A stretch of DNA of 64,000 nt. Source: Glandiceps talaboti (lineage: Eukaryota; Hemichordata; Enteropneusta; Spengelidae). The DNA is taken from contig NC_135569.1 in NCBI RefSeq assembly GCF_964340395.1, positions 3,076,540 through 3,140,539 on the forward strand, read 5' to 3'. How positions within the stretch are numbered: the stretch's first letter is position 1; every line of letters begins with the position of its first letter. The translations under genes were made by a program, and so were the position numbers. Below are positions 13,120 to 25,100 of the stretch, piece by piece. Under the pieces are notes generated by a model. The model had not been told where the DNA came from. It ran no database searches and saw nothing but the letters and a program-made list of their open reading frames with translations.

Positions 13120-16100
13120 TAATTGTAATGCAAGAATTAGTTATTGATGTCTAGCTATATGAAAGTAGTCAGGGATACACTTAGAAAGTGTACTAATAAT
13201 GACAGTAAAATAATTGTAATGTAAGAATTAGTTATTGATGTCCAGCCCTATGAAAGTAGTCATGGATACACTTAGAAAGTGTACTAATAATGATGGTAAA
13301 ATAATTGTAATGTAAGAATTAGTTATTGATGTCCAACCCTATAAAAGTAGTCATGGATACACTTAGAAAGTGTACTAATAATGATGGTAAAATAATTGTA
13401 ATGTAAGAATTAGTTATTGATGTCCAACCCTATAAAAGTAGTCATGGATACACTTAGAAAGTGTACTAATAATGATGGTAAAATAATTGTAATGTAAGAA
13501 TTAGTTATTGATGTCCAGTCCTATAAAAGTAGTCAGGGATACACTTAGAAAGTGTACTAATAATGACGGTAAAATAATTGTAATGTAAGAATTAGTTATT
13601 GATGTCCAGCCCTATAAAAGTAGTCATGGATACACTTAGAAAGTCTACCAATAATGATGGTAAATTAATTGTAATGTAAGAATTAGTTCTTGATGTCCAG
13701 CCCTATGAAAGTAGTCATGGATACACTTAGAAAGTGTACCAATAATGACGGTAAAATAATTGTAATGTAAGAATTAGTTATTGATGTCCAGTCCTATGAA
13801 AGTAGTCAGGGATACACTTAGAAAGTGTACCAATAATGACGGTAAAATAATTGTAATGTAAGAATTAGTTATTGATGTCCAGCCCTATGAAAGTAGTCAG
13901 GGATACACTTAGAAAGTGTACCAATAATGACAGTAAATTAATTGTAATGTAAGAATTAGTTATTGATGTCCAGCCCTATGAAAGTAGTCATGGATACACT
14001 TAGAAAGTGTACCAATAATGACGGTAAAATAATTGTAATGTAAGAATTAGTTATTCCTATGAAAGTAGTCAGGGATACACTTAGAAAGTGTACCAATAAT
14101 GACAGTAAAATAATTGTAATGTAAGAATTAGTTATTCCTATGAAAGTAGTCAGGGATACACTTAGAAAGTGTACCAATAATGACGGTAAAATAATTGTAA
14201 TGTAAGAATTAGTTATTGATGTCCAGTCCTATGAAATTAGTCATGGATACACTTAGAAAGTGTACCAATAATGATGGTAAAATAATTGTAATGTAAGAAT
14301 TAGTTATTGATGTCCAGCCCTATGAAAGTAGTCGGGGATACACTTAGAAAGTGTACTAATAATGATGGTAAAATAATTGTAATGTAAGAATTAGTTATTG
14401 ACGTCCAGCCCTATGAAAGTAGTCAGGGATACACTTAGAAAGTGTACCAATAATGACAGTAAAATAATTGTAATGCAAGAATTAGTTATTGATGTCCAGC
14501 CCTATGAAAGTAGTCAGGGATACACTTAGAAAGTGTACTAATAATGACAGTAAAATAATTATAATGTAAGAATTAGTTATTGGTGTCCAACCCTATGAAA
14601 GTAGTCGGGGATACACTTAGAAAGTGTACTAATAATGATGGTAAAATAATTATAATGTAAGAATTAGTTATTGATGTCCAGCCCTATGAAAGTAGTCAGG
14701 GATACACTTAGAAAGTGTACCAATAATGACAGTAAAATAATTGTAATGCAAGAATTAGTTATTGATGTCCAGCCCTATGAAAGTAGTCAGGGATACACTT
14801 AGAAAGTGTACTAATAATGACAGTAAAATAATTATAATGTAAGAATTAGTTATTGGTGTCCAACCCTATGAAAGTAGTCAGGGATACACTTAGAAAGTGT
14901 ACCAATAATGATGGTAAAATAATTGTAATGTAAGAATTAGTTATTGATATCCAGCCCTATGAAAGTAGTCATGGATACACTTAGAAAGTGTACTAATAAT
15001 GACGGTAAAATAATTGTAATGTAAGAATTAGTTATTGATATCCAGCCCTATGAAAGTAGTCATGGATACACTTAGAAAGTGTACCAATAATGACAGTAAA
15101 ATAATTATAATGTAAGAATTAGTTATTGATGTCCAGCCCTATAAAAGTAGTCAGAGATACACTTAAAAAGTGTACCAATAATGACAGTAAAATAATTGTA
15201 GTGTAAGAATTAGTTATTGATGTCCAGCCCTATGAAAGTAGTCAGGGATACACTTAGAAAGTGTACCAATAATGACGGTAAATTAATTGTAATGTAAGAA
15301 TTAGTTATTGATGTCCAGCCCTATGAAAGTAGTCAGGGATACACTTAGAAAGTGTACTAATAATGACGGTAAAATAATTATAATGTAAGAATTAGTTATT
15401 GATGTCCAGCCCTATGAAAGTAGTCAGGGATACACTTAGAAAGTGTACCAATAATGACAGTAAATTAATTGTAATGTAAGAATTAGTTATTGATGTCCAG
15501 TCCTATAAAAGTAGTCAGAGATACACTTAGAAAGTGTACTAATAATGACAGTAAAATAATTGTAATGTAAGAATTAGCTATTGATGTCCAGCCCTATGAA
15601 AGTAGTCAGGGATACACTTAGAAAGTGTACCAATAATGACAGTAAAATAATTGTAATGTAAGAATTAGTTATTGATGTCCAGCCCTATGAAAGTAGTCAG
15701 GGATACACTTAGAAAGTGTACCAATAATGACAGTAAATTAATTGTAATGTAAGAATTAGTTATTGATGTCCAGCCCTATGAAAGTAGTCAGGGATATACT
15801 TAGAAAGTGTACTAATAATGACGGTAAAATAATTGTAATGTAAGAATTAGTTATTGATGTCCAGCCCTATGAAAGTAGTCATGGATACACTTAGAACGTG
15901 TACCAATAATGACGGTAAAATAATTATAATGTAAGAATTAGTTATTGATATCCAGCCCTATGAAAGGAGTCATGGATACACTTAGAAAGTGTACCAATAA
16001 TGACAGTAAAATAATTGTAATGTAAGAATTAGTTATTGATGTCCAGCCCTATGAAAGTAGTCAGGGATACACTTAGAAAGTGTACTAATAATGACAGTAA

Positions 16101-17170
16101 ATTAATTGTAATGTAAGAATTAGTTATTGATGTCCAGCCCTATGAAAGTAGTCAGGGTTACACTTAGAAAGTGTACTAATAATGATGGTAAAATAATTGT
16201 AATGTAAGAATTAGTTATTGATGTCCAGCCCTATGAAAGTAGTCATGGATACACTTAGAAAGTGTACTAATAATGACAGTAAAATAATTGTAATGTAAGA
16301 ATTAGTTATTGATGTCCAACCGTATGAAAGTAGTCAGGGATACACTTAGAAAGTGTACTAATAATGACAGTAAATTAATTGTAATGTAAGAATTAGTTAT
16401 TGATATCCAGCCCTATGGAAGTAGTCATGGATACACTTAGAAAGTGTACCAATAATGACAGTAAAATAATTGTAATGTAAGAATTAGTTATTGATGTCCA
16501 GCCCTATGAAAGTAGTCATGGATACACTTAGAAAGTGTACTAATAATGATGGTAAAATAATTGTAATGTAAGAATTAGTTATTGATGTCCAGCCCTATGA
16601 AAGTAGTCATGGATACACTTAGAAAGTGTACTAATAATGATGGTAAAATAATTGTAATGTAAGAATTAGTTATTGATGTCCAGCCCTATGAAAGTAGTCA
16701 GGGATACACTTAGAAAGTGTACCAATAATGACAGTAAAATAATTGTAGTGTAAGAATTAGTTATTGATGTCCAGCCCTATGAAAGTAGTCAGGGATATAC
16801 TTAGAAAGTGTACTAATAATGACGGTAAAATAATTGTAATGTAAGAATTAGTTATTGATGTCCAGCCCTATGAAAGTAGTCATGGATACACTTAGAAAGT
16901 GTACTGATAATGACGGTAAAATAATTGTAATGTAATAATTAGTTATTGATGTCCAGTCCTATGAAAGTAGTCAGGGATACACTTAGAAAGTGTACCAATA
17001 ATGATGGTAAATTAATTGTAATGTAAGAATTAGTTATTGATGTCCAGCCCTATGGAAGTAGTCAGGGATACACTTAGAAAGTGTACTAATAATGATGGTA
17101 AAATAATTGTGATGTAAGAATTAGTTATTCGTGTCCAGCCCTATAAAAGTAGTCAGAGATACACTTAGAA
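13120..17170. repeat. 91-bp satellite-like tandem array, about 44 copies
   Basis: A 91-bp unit repeats head to tail for 4.05 kb. Each unit has TAATTGTAATGTAAGAATTA, TTATTGATGTCCAGCCC and TACACTTAGAAAGTGTAC. The last is a 7-bp-arm hairpin with an AGA loop, present in nearly every copy. Two adjacent units (about 14045-14150) lack about 14 bp. Variation sits at a few positions (GTCAGG/GTCATG, ACCAATAA/ACTAATAA, GACAG/GACGG/GATGG). No coding potential. Confidence 0.97.
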
Positions 17171-17740
17171 GAAAGATAAACTATGGGCTAAATAATCCGC
17201 CATCAGAAAGTTGTCTAATGTACACACACACACAGACACACACACACTTAGTAATTGACAAATAAACAAACGTTTCATGTCCAAGTTTATTTAGGAGGCA
17301 AAGGAATATTAATATATGCATACAGTGGAGTTCAGATTCCAAAATTAATGATACCCAATAAGAACTAAAATGCTGTACAAGAAGACACAAAGTAAACCAA
17401 TGAACAAATAGAGAATAGCCTAGTACATGTACTTTATGAGGAGCAAAGATATACAAATATAACAAACAAACAAAATATTCATAAACCGACTACTAAAAAC
17501 CCTGAGATGATTATCTAAAATAAAGCAAGATATTCTACTGATAGTAAACATATTGATATTATTATTACCCAGACAAATCATGAACGAAAAGATCATAAAT
17601 TCTTTCATTACCCAAACAAAACCACAGCTCTGAAAAAGATGTGAAGTAAAAATGTACATTTCTAAATTCCCAAACTCAGTGATACATATTACTGATGGAA
17701 AAACAGTCACATACCACAGTAGTAATCGATGTTTTAACTT

Positions 17741-18183
17741 ACTAAGATAGATACAAAGTAAAAGTACTACTGTTCAATGTGGTAGATGACATAAGTGGGT
17801 GATAGCAGTTACTCTGTTGTGAGGATATTATAACCCTCTAATCAAGATAGTGTAATAATAATAATAATAATAGCACTTTTAAAGCCCCATATATCTGTTC
17901 GTAGGCACTGAACACTACAAAAGCAATAAAAACCGCTAGTGGAAAACACTAAAAAAAGTCCCATGTAATAACAAACAAAAATGATAAGAGACGCTTGTAG
18001 TAAAGGAGTCACTTGTGATAGAAAAGTCACTTTATGATAAAAATGCATTTCTGAATAGGCAAGTCTTAAACACTGGAAGCCCCAAAATATATGGTAGATG
18101 ATGGAAGTCATTACTATGTGTAACAGTCATTCAGTAACATATATATGGACATGCCACATGTTTTAGTTTGTGTTTATCTTAGT
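17741..18183. mobile_element. MITE family B, copy 1
   Basis: Left end ACTAAGATAGATACAAAGTA and right end TTTTAGTTTGTGTTTATCTT AGT are inverted repeats of about 25 bp. Inside, GTGGTAGATGACATAAGTGG and CTAATCAAGATAGTGTAA recur in other copies. There is no coding potential. An (ATA)n run lies at 17855-17870. Confidence 0.72.
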
Positions 18184-18479
18184 TAGCTGAAAGCTCAATT
18201 TCCACTGTTGTACACTAGTTACTATGTAACTGGTTATTGGTTAACTATAATGTGGAAGACATAGTAAAATGTGAACTAGGAGATATTAATTAAAATAAAA
18301 GGAGCACCTTTTTAGTCTGTTTCTTTATTATCACTAGAAGACAATGACACTTATTATTCAAACATAATAAAATTTCCATGATACTTACTAAAATATAAAT
18401 CAAAGTAAGTTGAATAAAACTCAATATCATTATACATATATTTATGATTATGCAAATACATCCCTTTTGAAGTTAATCG

Positions 18480-18790
18480 TAACTTACTCGTAACATTATA
18501 CACCCAAAACAGTATTGAATCACCTAGCTGTGGGTAAATGAGTTTGTGTATTTAAACACATAACATGGTACACTAAATCAAATTGACTGATTTTTGGGTC
18601 CACACCCTAAAATTAGTGTCCCTCTTGCGATTACAATTTCAACTTGTTACCATACTACATGTACTTATGGATAAAATTGACCAGTCCTCGAATTAACATC
18701 AAATTATTGGTATTTTAATAATTTTCAGTGAATGTTTTGTTAGTTGTCTGATTAAATATATAATATTCCAATTAAAGCCAGTGCAGCTTG
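18480..18790. mobile_element. MITE family D, diverged copy
   Basis: Shares TTGAATCACCTAGCTGTGGG, GTTACCATACTACATGTACT and TTGGTATTTTAATAATTTTC with the copy at 20504. The right end is near AGTGCAGCTTG. Boundaries are approximate. Confidence 0.6.
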
Positions 18791-19953
18791 ACTTCACTTT
18801 TGATTCATAACACCAAAACAAATCTCTGGGTTGTTGCTAATAAATACATTGCAATGAGTTTAGTTACATAATACTACTTTTATTGCTAGGGTAGACAAGT
18901 AACAGTATATTATATTAGTACCTTAGTACCTACTCACTACCCGTAACAAAAACACTGACAGAAGTCAATTAGTGTTTACATTTAAATGGATCATCAAATA
19001 TTAAATGTTTATAAAAAAAGCAAACTTTGACATAGATAAAGCACTTTTCAGAGCATACAATTAAGTGTATCTATTTCCATTACCTGTTTGATCATTGATG
19101 GACCTAGATCTGTGCTCTCCTGCTGAGCTTGCAATATCAGTCACTTATCACATCACTCTGTAGTATGTTCTTGTAACCTTCCCAGTGTCTTAAAAGATGT
19201 TGGATTGCCATGGCAACACTGGTATGATGTCAAAGTTATCTTTTTCTCATCGGCTGAATGACCAAGGGTTTGTTTGGATGTCAAATTATTTTCAACTATT
19301 GCCCACCATTGGGTTTCTTACAGTACAGTGCCCTCTCTGGCAAGAATGGACAAGTGGTTTAATGTTGTTGACCCCCAAATTGCTACATTTATAAAAGAAA
19401 TTACTGAAGGAGGTGGAAGGGTTTTAGAAGAGGAACACTGACAGTGTGGTATATGTTAAGGGCCAATAAAAAGAAAATATTTGAAAAAAGTTGGAGAAAA
19501 GTGAAGACTACTTTTTTTTTCAAATTGTCCAAACCATTATTGACATACACTTGCAATGAGAAACAAAAAAATTATGGTTACTCTTACAAGTATTTTAGAC
19601 ATGTTGTTATAATCAACTTCCATTTATTTCACACATATAAATATTATCTTTCAGGAGTGAAATGCTTCCATACAACAGTACTGTTAACTAGATAATAGCT
19701 GCTCTCCATAGAAGTATCCCTGTAGTTTCAACAATTCTACAACTGATCAAATATTAGAAGATTTAAAGATACAAGGTAAGATAGTCTATGTTAGTCTACT
19801 AGTAATCAAAGTATTTCAGGGACTAGACAAACATTGCACTCCATGTGAAAAATAAAGTATTCCTGTATTTTGAACAATTTTACAACTTACCCCTTTAAAT
19901 TGACCCTAAATATTGTTTAGAAAAATTTGTCCTCTAAAAATACCATTGATTAA

Positions 19954-20285
19954 ATGTGCCCATATGGGTGAGGATTGGGTATTTATTTTCAATTTATAAA
20001 ACAATTTTATTTTGGTTTCCTACTTGAAAAATCAATATGAAACAACATATGCCAAGTCCTTGTTTTTAACTCGGCACATTGCAAAAGATTACTAAATGTG
20101 TAAAATCTTTGTTATTGTATGTACAAACATTTTACACATTCCTTAGCTTTTTGCAATATATTGAGTTACAAACAGACTTAGTCAATGTTAGTTCGTATCA
20201 ATTTTTCAAGTAGGAAGCCATGATAAAATTATTTTATAAATTAAAAATCCAAAATAAATACGCAATCCTCATCCATATGGCCACT
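19954..20285. mobile_element. MITE family A, full copy 2
   Basis: Same terminal sequence as the copy at 11905 (CCCATATGGGTGAGGATTGG at the left and its complement at the right), about 332 bp. TTAA flanks both ends (19950-19953 and 20286-20289), the best evidence in the window that this family duplicates TTAA on insertion. Confidence 0.8.
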
Positions 20286-20503
20286 TTAATTCATGTTATC
20301 GTTGATAAAACTTTTGAAATTTCCGCAATAGTTAGGGATCAGAATGCTAAAATAACTTTTAATATGATGCTGAGATAACCTATTAAAACTCTAAGTATGA
20401 CCCTTTCAAAATGACTAAAAATTTGCATAAACCTTTTTTTTCTATTCACGAATGATGGCACTGAATTATGCAGTATACTAAAGGTATGAAGAATTGATTT
20501 TAA

Positions 20504-20786
20504 AGCTGCACTAGCTTAAACTCAATTATATCTAACAGTAGAGTTACTAGTAATATTAGCAATCACCTGTGGGTAAAATGCATTTGTGTAGCAGTACACA
20601 TAATGTTGTTCAAGAAAACAAAACAAATTTATTTTGCCAAAATTAGCACCAACTGAATGAATCATGATTTCGACTTGTTTGAATAAAATAAACATGTAAT
20701 TGACATGTACAATGTCTAGTTATTGGTATTTTAATAATTTTCAGTGAATAGATAATTGACAAAATAATGCCCTAATTACTGCAGCT
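20504..20786. mobile_element. MITE family D, best-preserved copy
   Basis: The ends read TTAA-AGCTGCA and TGCAGCT-TTAA: perfect 7-bp inverted ends inside TTAA duplications. Inside are AATCACCTGTGGGTAAAATG and TTGGTATTTTAATAATTTTC, shared with other copies. It is 283 bp long, has no ORF, and the TTAA target suggests a piggyBac-type origin. Confidence 0.72.
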
Positions 20787-21604
20787 TTAACTCAAAGAAA
20801 CTACGACCCATTTAAAAAGACTAATACAGATTTCAAGAAACCCTTCAACCATATATAGAGTTAATGATAGCGAAGAAATGGAACTAGTCTCCTACAGTGT
20901 GTTTGAATTTAGCCATGTTGTTAATTTAATGTATGTATTTCATTCAAGCATCTACATATTAAGTACACAGCAGGACAGCTGCATGACATTACAGGGGTCA
21001 AGTTATCAATCTAAAATGGAAATTCAATATCATTATTACTAGAAGCATCGATTTTAGTACATCCTTGTTTTATATAGGTTTACACTGTCAAGTTGAGTTA
21101 TTGTCATTTCAATAGAGAAATGGGTTGCAAAACATGTTTACTTGAAACCATACAAATGTGGTCTGAACTATGAAAAAAACATGCATTGTTCAATTTTGTT
21201 TTTCAAATTGGGGACTGAAATACAAGGTTTCATGATACCACCATCATATATGTAATAGCTATATATATATACAATTTATACCAACAAACATGGCTAAATT
21301 AAGATCTTCATGACTCGCGTAGTTTTGTATAGATGAAACATATGGCACACAGTAATATGATATCTTGTCACATAAATGAACAAAGTAACCTAGTCATGAT
21401 AGTACTTAAACACTTATTGCTGTATTATGAATAGACTATTTAAATGTCACCTTCAAACCCACATGTACATTCTTCTAATTAGAGGGGGAAAGTCCAGTAT
21501 CATTTTAAGCATGTTCATGATTAGTTTTACCTCAAAAGCTGTCCTTTTTTAAAAATCATATTAAGATTTGATATGCTTCTGTTGTACCAATGTCATTCAC
21601 TGAC

Positions 21605-21735
21605 ATAATTTTATAGCTTCACAACTGGAACATTTTCAGAAACTGTTTTGTTAACTCTAACGATTTAAATATGTAAACATTGGTATTTTAACAATTTTTG
21701 GTGCAGGTTTAAACTTGGCATGAAAATGCAGCTGT
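21605..21735. mobile_element. MITE family D-related fragment
   Basis: TTCACAACTGGAACATTTTC, AAACTGTTTTGTTAACTCTA and TTGGTATTTTAACAATTTTT resemble the family D region near 25975-26040 and its 3' part. It lies about 150 bp downstream of the SUMF2 stop codon. Confidence 0.45.
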
Positions 21736-21882
21736 TTGTCTTAAATTGTTATTCTGACAATGGGGGAAAATGATGATTGCATTCTATAAGGAGTTGATTC
21801 ATTGATTTTACACCAGAGAGAATTTAAAAATAGAAGGGTTTCTTTAACTAGCCTCTTTAAAAATCATAAATATCTTGAATAC

Positions 21883-22102
21883 TCAAAGTTCAGTTTTCTT
21901 TGCCTTTTTCTTGTCTCCATTGAGATCAGCTGGTACAGGTCGAGTTGAAGGAGTTGGAGGTTTTTGTGGTTCTTTAGATTTTGTTCTGTCTGCTTTCTTT
22001 CCTTTAGGTGCTGTACCTGTAGGTTTGTATTTATCTAATTCAACATTAGATGCACATCGGAATCCTAAATTATCAGAGCCTGCATCAGCTGTGTTTCCCA
22101 TC
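21883..22102 (-). CDS. SUMF2: SUMF2 exon 9: domain end and KTEL tail
   Basis: This exon encodes residues 293-365 and the stop (TGA at 21885-21883). [18 protein letters not shown] closes the FGE domain with Cys309. The remaining roughly 50 residues are low-complexity (Lys, Pro, Thr, Asp) and end KKAKKTEL. Human SUMF2 ends soon after the domain, in PGEL, so this tail is an extension that keeps an -EL terminus. No polyadenylation hexamer was obvious within about 800 bp downstream. Confidence 0.93.
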
Positions 22103-25100
22103 CTGTTAATGAAGAAAAAAATGAAGTTGGAATATCCACTGCAGGTCAGAATTCAAATGAAAATACAAGCAACATCTCCAGTTTTATCACCAGTAGACAA
22201 CTTGTGCTAGTATTGGAATAGTTTTAAATGCCCAGATATCAAATTTATCTATGCATGAAATACTACTCATGGACTCAAATGCTGCCCCCAGTGGTCAAAC
22301 ACTACAATCTTTTGTTTTTATTCAGCAATACCTTGGCATTTTAACTTCAGCCTTTTGCTAACATACAACTTGTTATATTTTGGTATTCAGGTGTTGTCAA
22401 AATTATAGCACCAACTATGACTGGCCAAATACTGTGCAAAATGTTTCATTTAAAATAAACATGACAACAGTACTGTGTAAACATCCAAAGATAGATTATC
22501 ACTTACAAGATACGTAATGCTGGAAGTATAGCTTAGGGGTCATGAGCATATTCAACAATCTGACATGATTTGTTTGCATGAAATAGGACAGGTACATCAG
22601 GCATTTCATGAACACTTTCAATAGCTGGTTAAAGTGGCACAAGCTGGATTTATAAGTTTTTTTACTCAAGTGATATAGAACCACACTCAATATTGTCTTC
22701 TGACATTGTTAGATCTGTTGATTGCTAGTAGAGATTTCTTGAACATTTTGATACGTCATATTTATAAATTGTCTTTTACCACATGTGAGTTCAGTCAAGT
22801 GTGCTTCAGTAAGTATAATACTGCAAGTACTTTTTAAAATATGTAACAAAACCTATGCTTAAAAATAATACATATAACTCAGCTTGTGCCCCATTAAATA
22901 TACTGCCCTCTAGAGTCCAAATGAGAAGTGTGACCTACTCACCTTGTTGTTACCCTGGCGATATGATTGAATGATCCATCCTTGGTATCTACATACGACC
23001 CACCTTTAAGAACATACATAGGGTTAGGATCTTCCTGCCCAGGTGGCATTTGAGATTGTTGAAATAGTGTAGTAGTCCATTCCCAATGGTTACCAACCAT
23101 ATCGTATATATCTATAAAACAAAATTATAAAACATGGCTGTAAATAGTTATCATTTTATGCCACTAAAATAAAGCAACCATATTTCATGAGTATTATTCT
23201 ACTTCCTGTACTTGTCATTAATTTACAGATGGAGTATTAGACTACAACTATTAGTGATCAGAATGATGTATTAATTAGTGGTATTACAGTTGCTGGAAAA
23301 TCTTGTCTGGACTTTTTTTTATTCTTTACTTGAATAAAATATGTTTTTGAAACCCCACAAGACTGTTTATTTGTGCGAGATGGTGAATTGACTGAGTAAT
23401 TGTGAAATATTTGGGAGAATGTGTATGGCTGAGAGAAACTACTAGTATCTAACTGGAAATAAAGCAGAGAAAACTTTCCTTTACCAAACATTTGAAGATT
23501 ATCACTAAAAGACCTCCCCAGGGACAACTGCCAGTCTATTCTATGAAATGATTTCAAATTTCTTGTATAAATTTGACTGCAGCAAATAATAGAAATGAAA
23601 TGAGTTTTAAGTTGGCTTTTAAACAGAGAAGACATGGCTATCTCAGTGAATTTGTTATTTTAATACTGTGCTAAGAAGATTTCCTAAACAACTTCAAAAG
23701 TATTTCTATTCAACTACAATAATTACTGTATCTCGCAAAACAAAAATTAGATTTTTTTGTAAATATTTTCTCTACTTTAACATTATTTTGGATGGAGCTC
23801 ATAAAAAAACATTCTAGTTCTATTTTTGGCCTAAAAAGTGTCGAAAATTTTGAATTTTTACAAAAAACATTTCTTTTCTTCAATAATCAGTTAAGGATTG
23901 TCGGCAGATTGCTTTGATTTTACATATATTTATAAAAATCTCTTACCATAATTATTTTGTGCTGGAAAGGCATCAACTGGTGCCAAACCATGGTGTCCAT
24001 CTTCCTTGGTGTTTTCTTCAGGAAATTTTCCCTAAAAAAATCAGATTTAGCACAGAAAATAAAGACATCATATGTAAGTATTTTTTCTAAGGGCTGAGAA
24101 CCCTGGTAACAAGGAGAGGAAATTTGATAAAACTGGCATAGTGTCCTATCCATTATACTATACTATTGGTGGAGAACTTCAGTAAAATGACAGGGAGACT
24201 TTGGGTAGATTTTACATACTTACCACCCTTAATAAAAACACTAAGTGACATCCTAAAATTCACTCGTTGCTCTAAGTAAATTATTACAAATCTATCTACC
24301 AAGATTTACAACATGGTTTCCTTTAATTATCAAAAATAACATATTCTATAGTAATGTAGCAACAACATCTTCAATTATATTACTTTGTACAGAAACAGCA
24401 AGTTGATATAAAGAAAAATGCTCAAATAAAAACAAAAGTATTCTTCTTTGTAAGTAAATTGCTAGAGGGCGCTGTAACATACCTGCCAGATGTTCATCCT
24501 ATTTTTCTCATATCTGGATCCCCAAGGATACTTTTTGCCTGAAAAAGAAAGATAAATTCAAGTTCAATAAATGGTGGATGGAAAGAGGAACTGTAAATCT
24601 TAGGAAAAGTAACTAAGTGTCAATATTGAAGTTGTAATAATATCATCAAAGTAACTGAGGTAATGCTGTGATAACTTTGTTTTTAATAATCAATATCTCT
24701 AACTTACAGAGGTCAAAGCAGTGTAATATTTAGAAGATTTTAATGGTAAACTTTGTCATTTATAGTGTGCATTTAATTATGTATTGGAGTCTTTTAGTCT
24801 TTTAGTCTTTTATTGGGAGTTTGTATTTCATTTTTAAGACTAAATTTTTATATTGTATCTTCATCAATGTTTAATGTATGGAACCATGTCATCATAATTT
24901 CTCTTAGGAGAGACAATAAAGTTTTCTTATATCTTATGATTTCTCTCTTGTTTTGTTATTTTACAACCTTGCTCATTTTCGCAGCATTTTTAAAAGATAT
25001 TTAAGTAAAATGACTTGGATGATCAATACTAACTACACTTTTTCGGTTTAGTAAAATAATTTTGTCGAGATTGTTCAGAAATTTCTAAAATGCTAGATTC

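Noticed and set aside
13956-14177. Minus-strand ORF with repeated VHFLSVSLTTFIGI
   Set aside because: It exists only because of two shortened units in the 91-bp array; the other units have stops.
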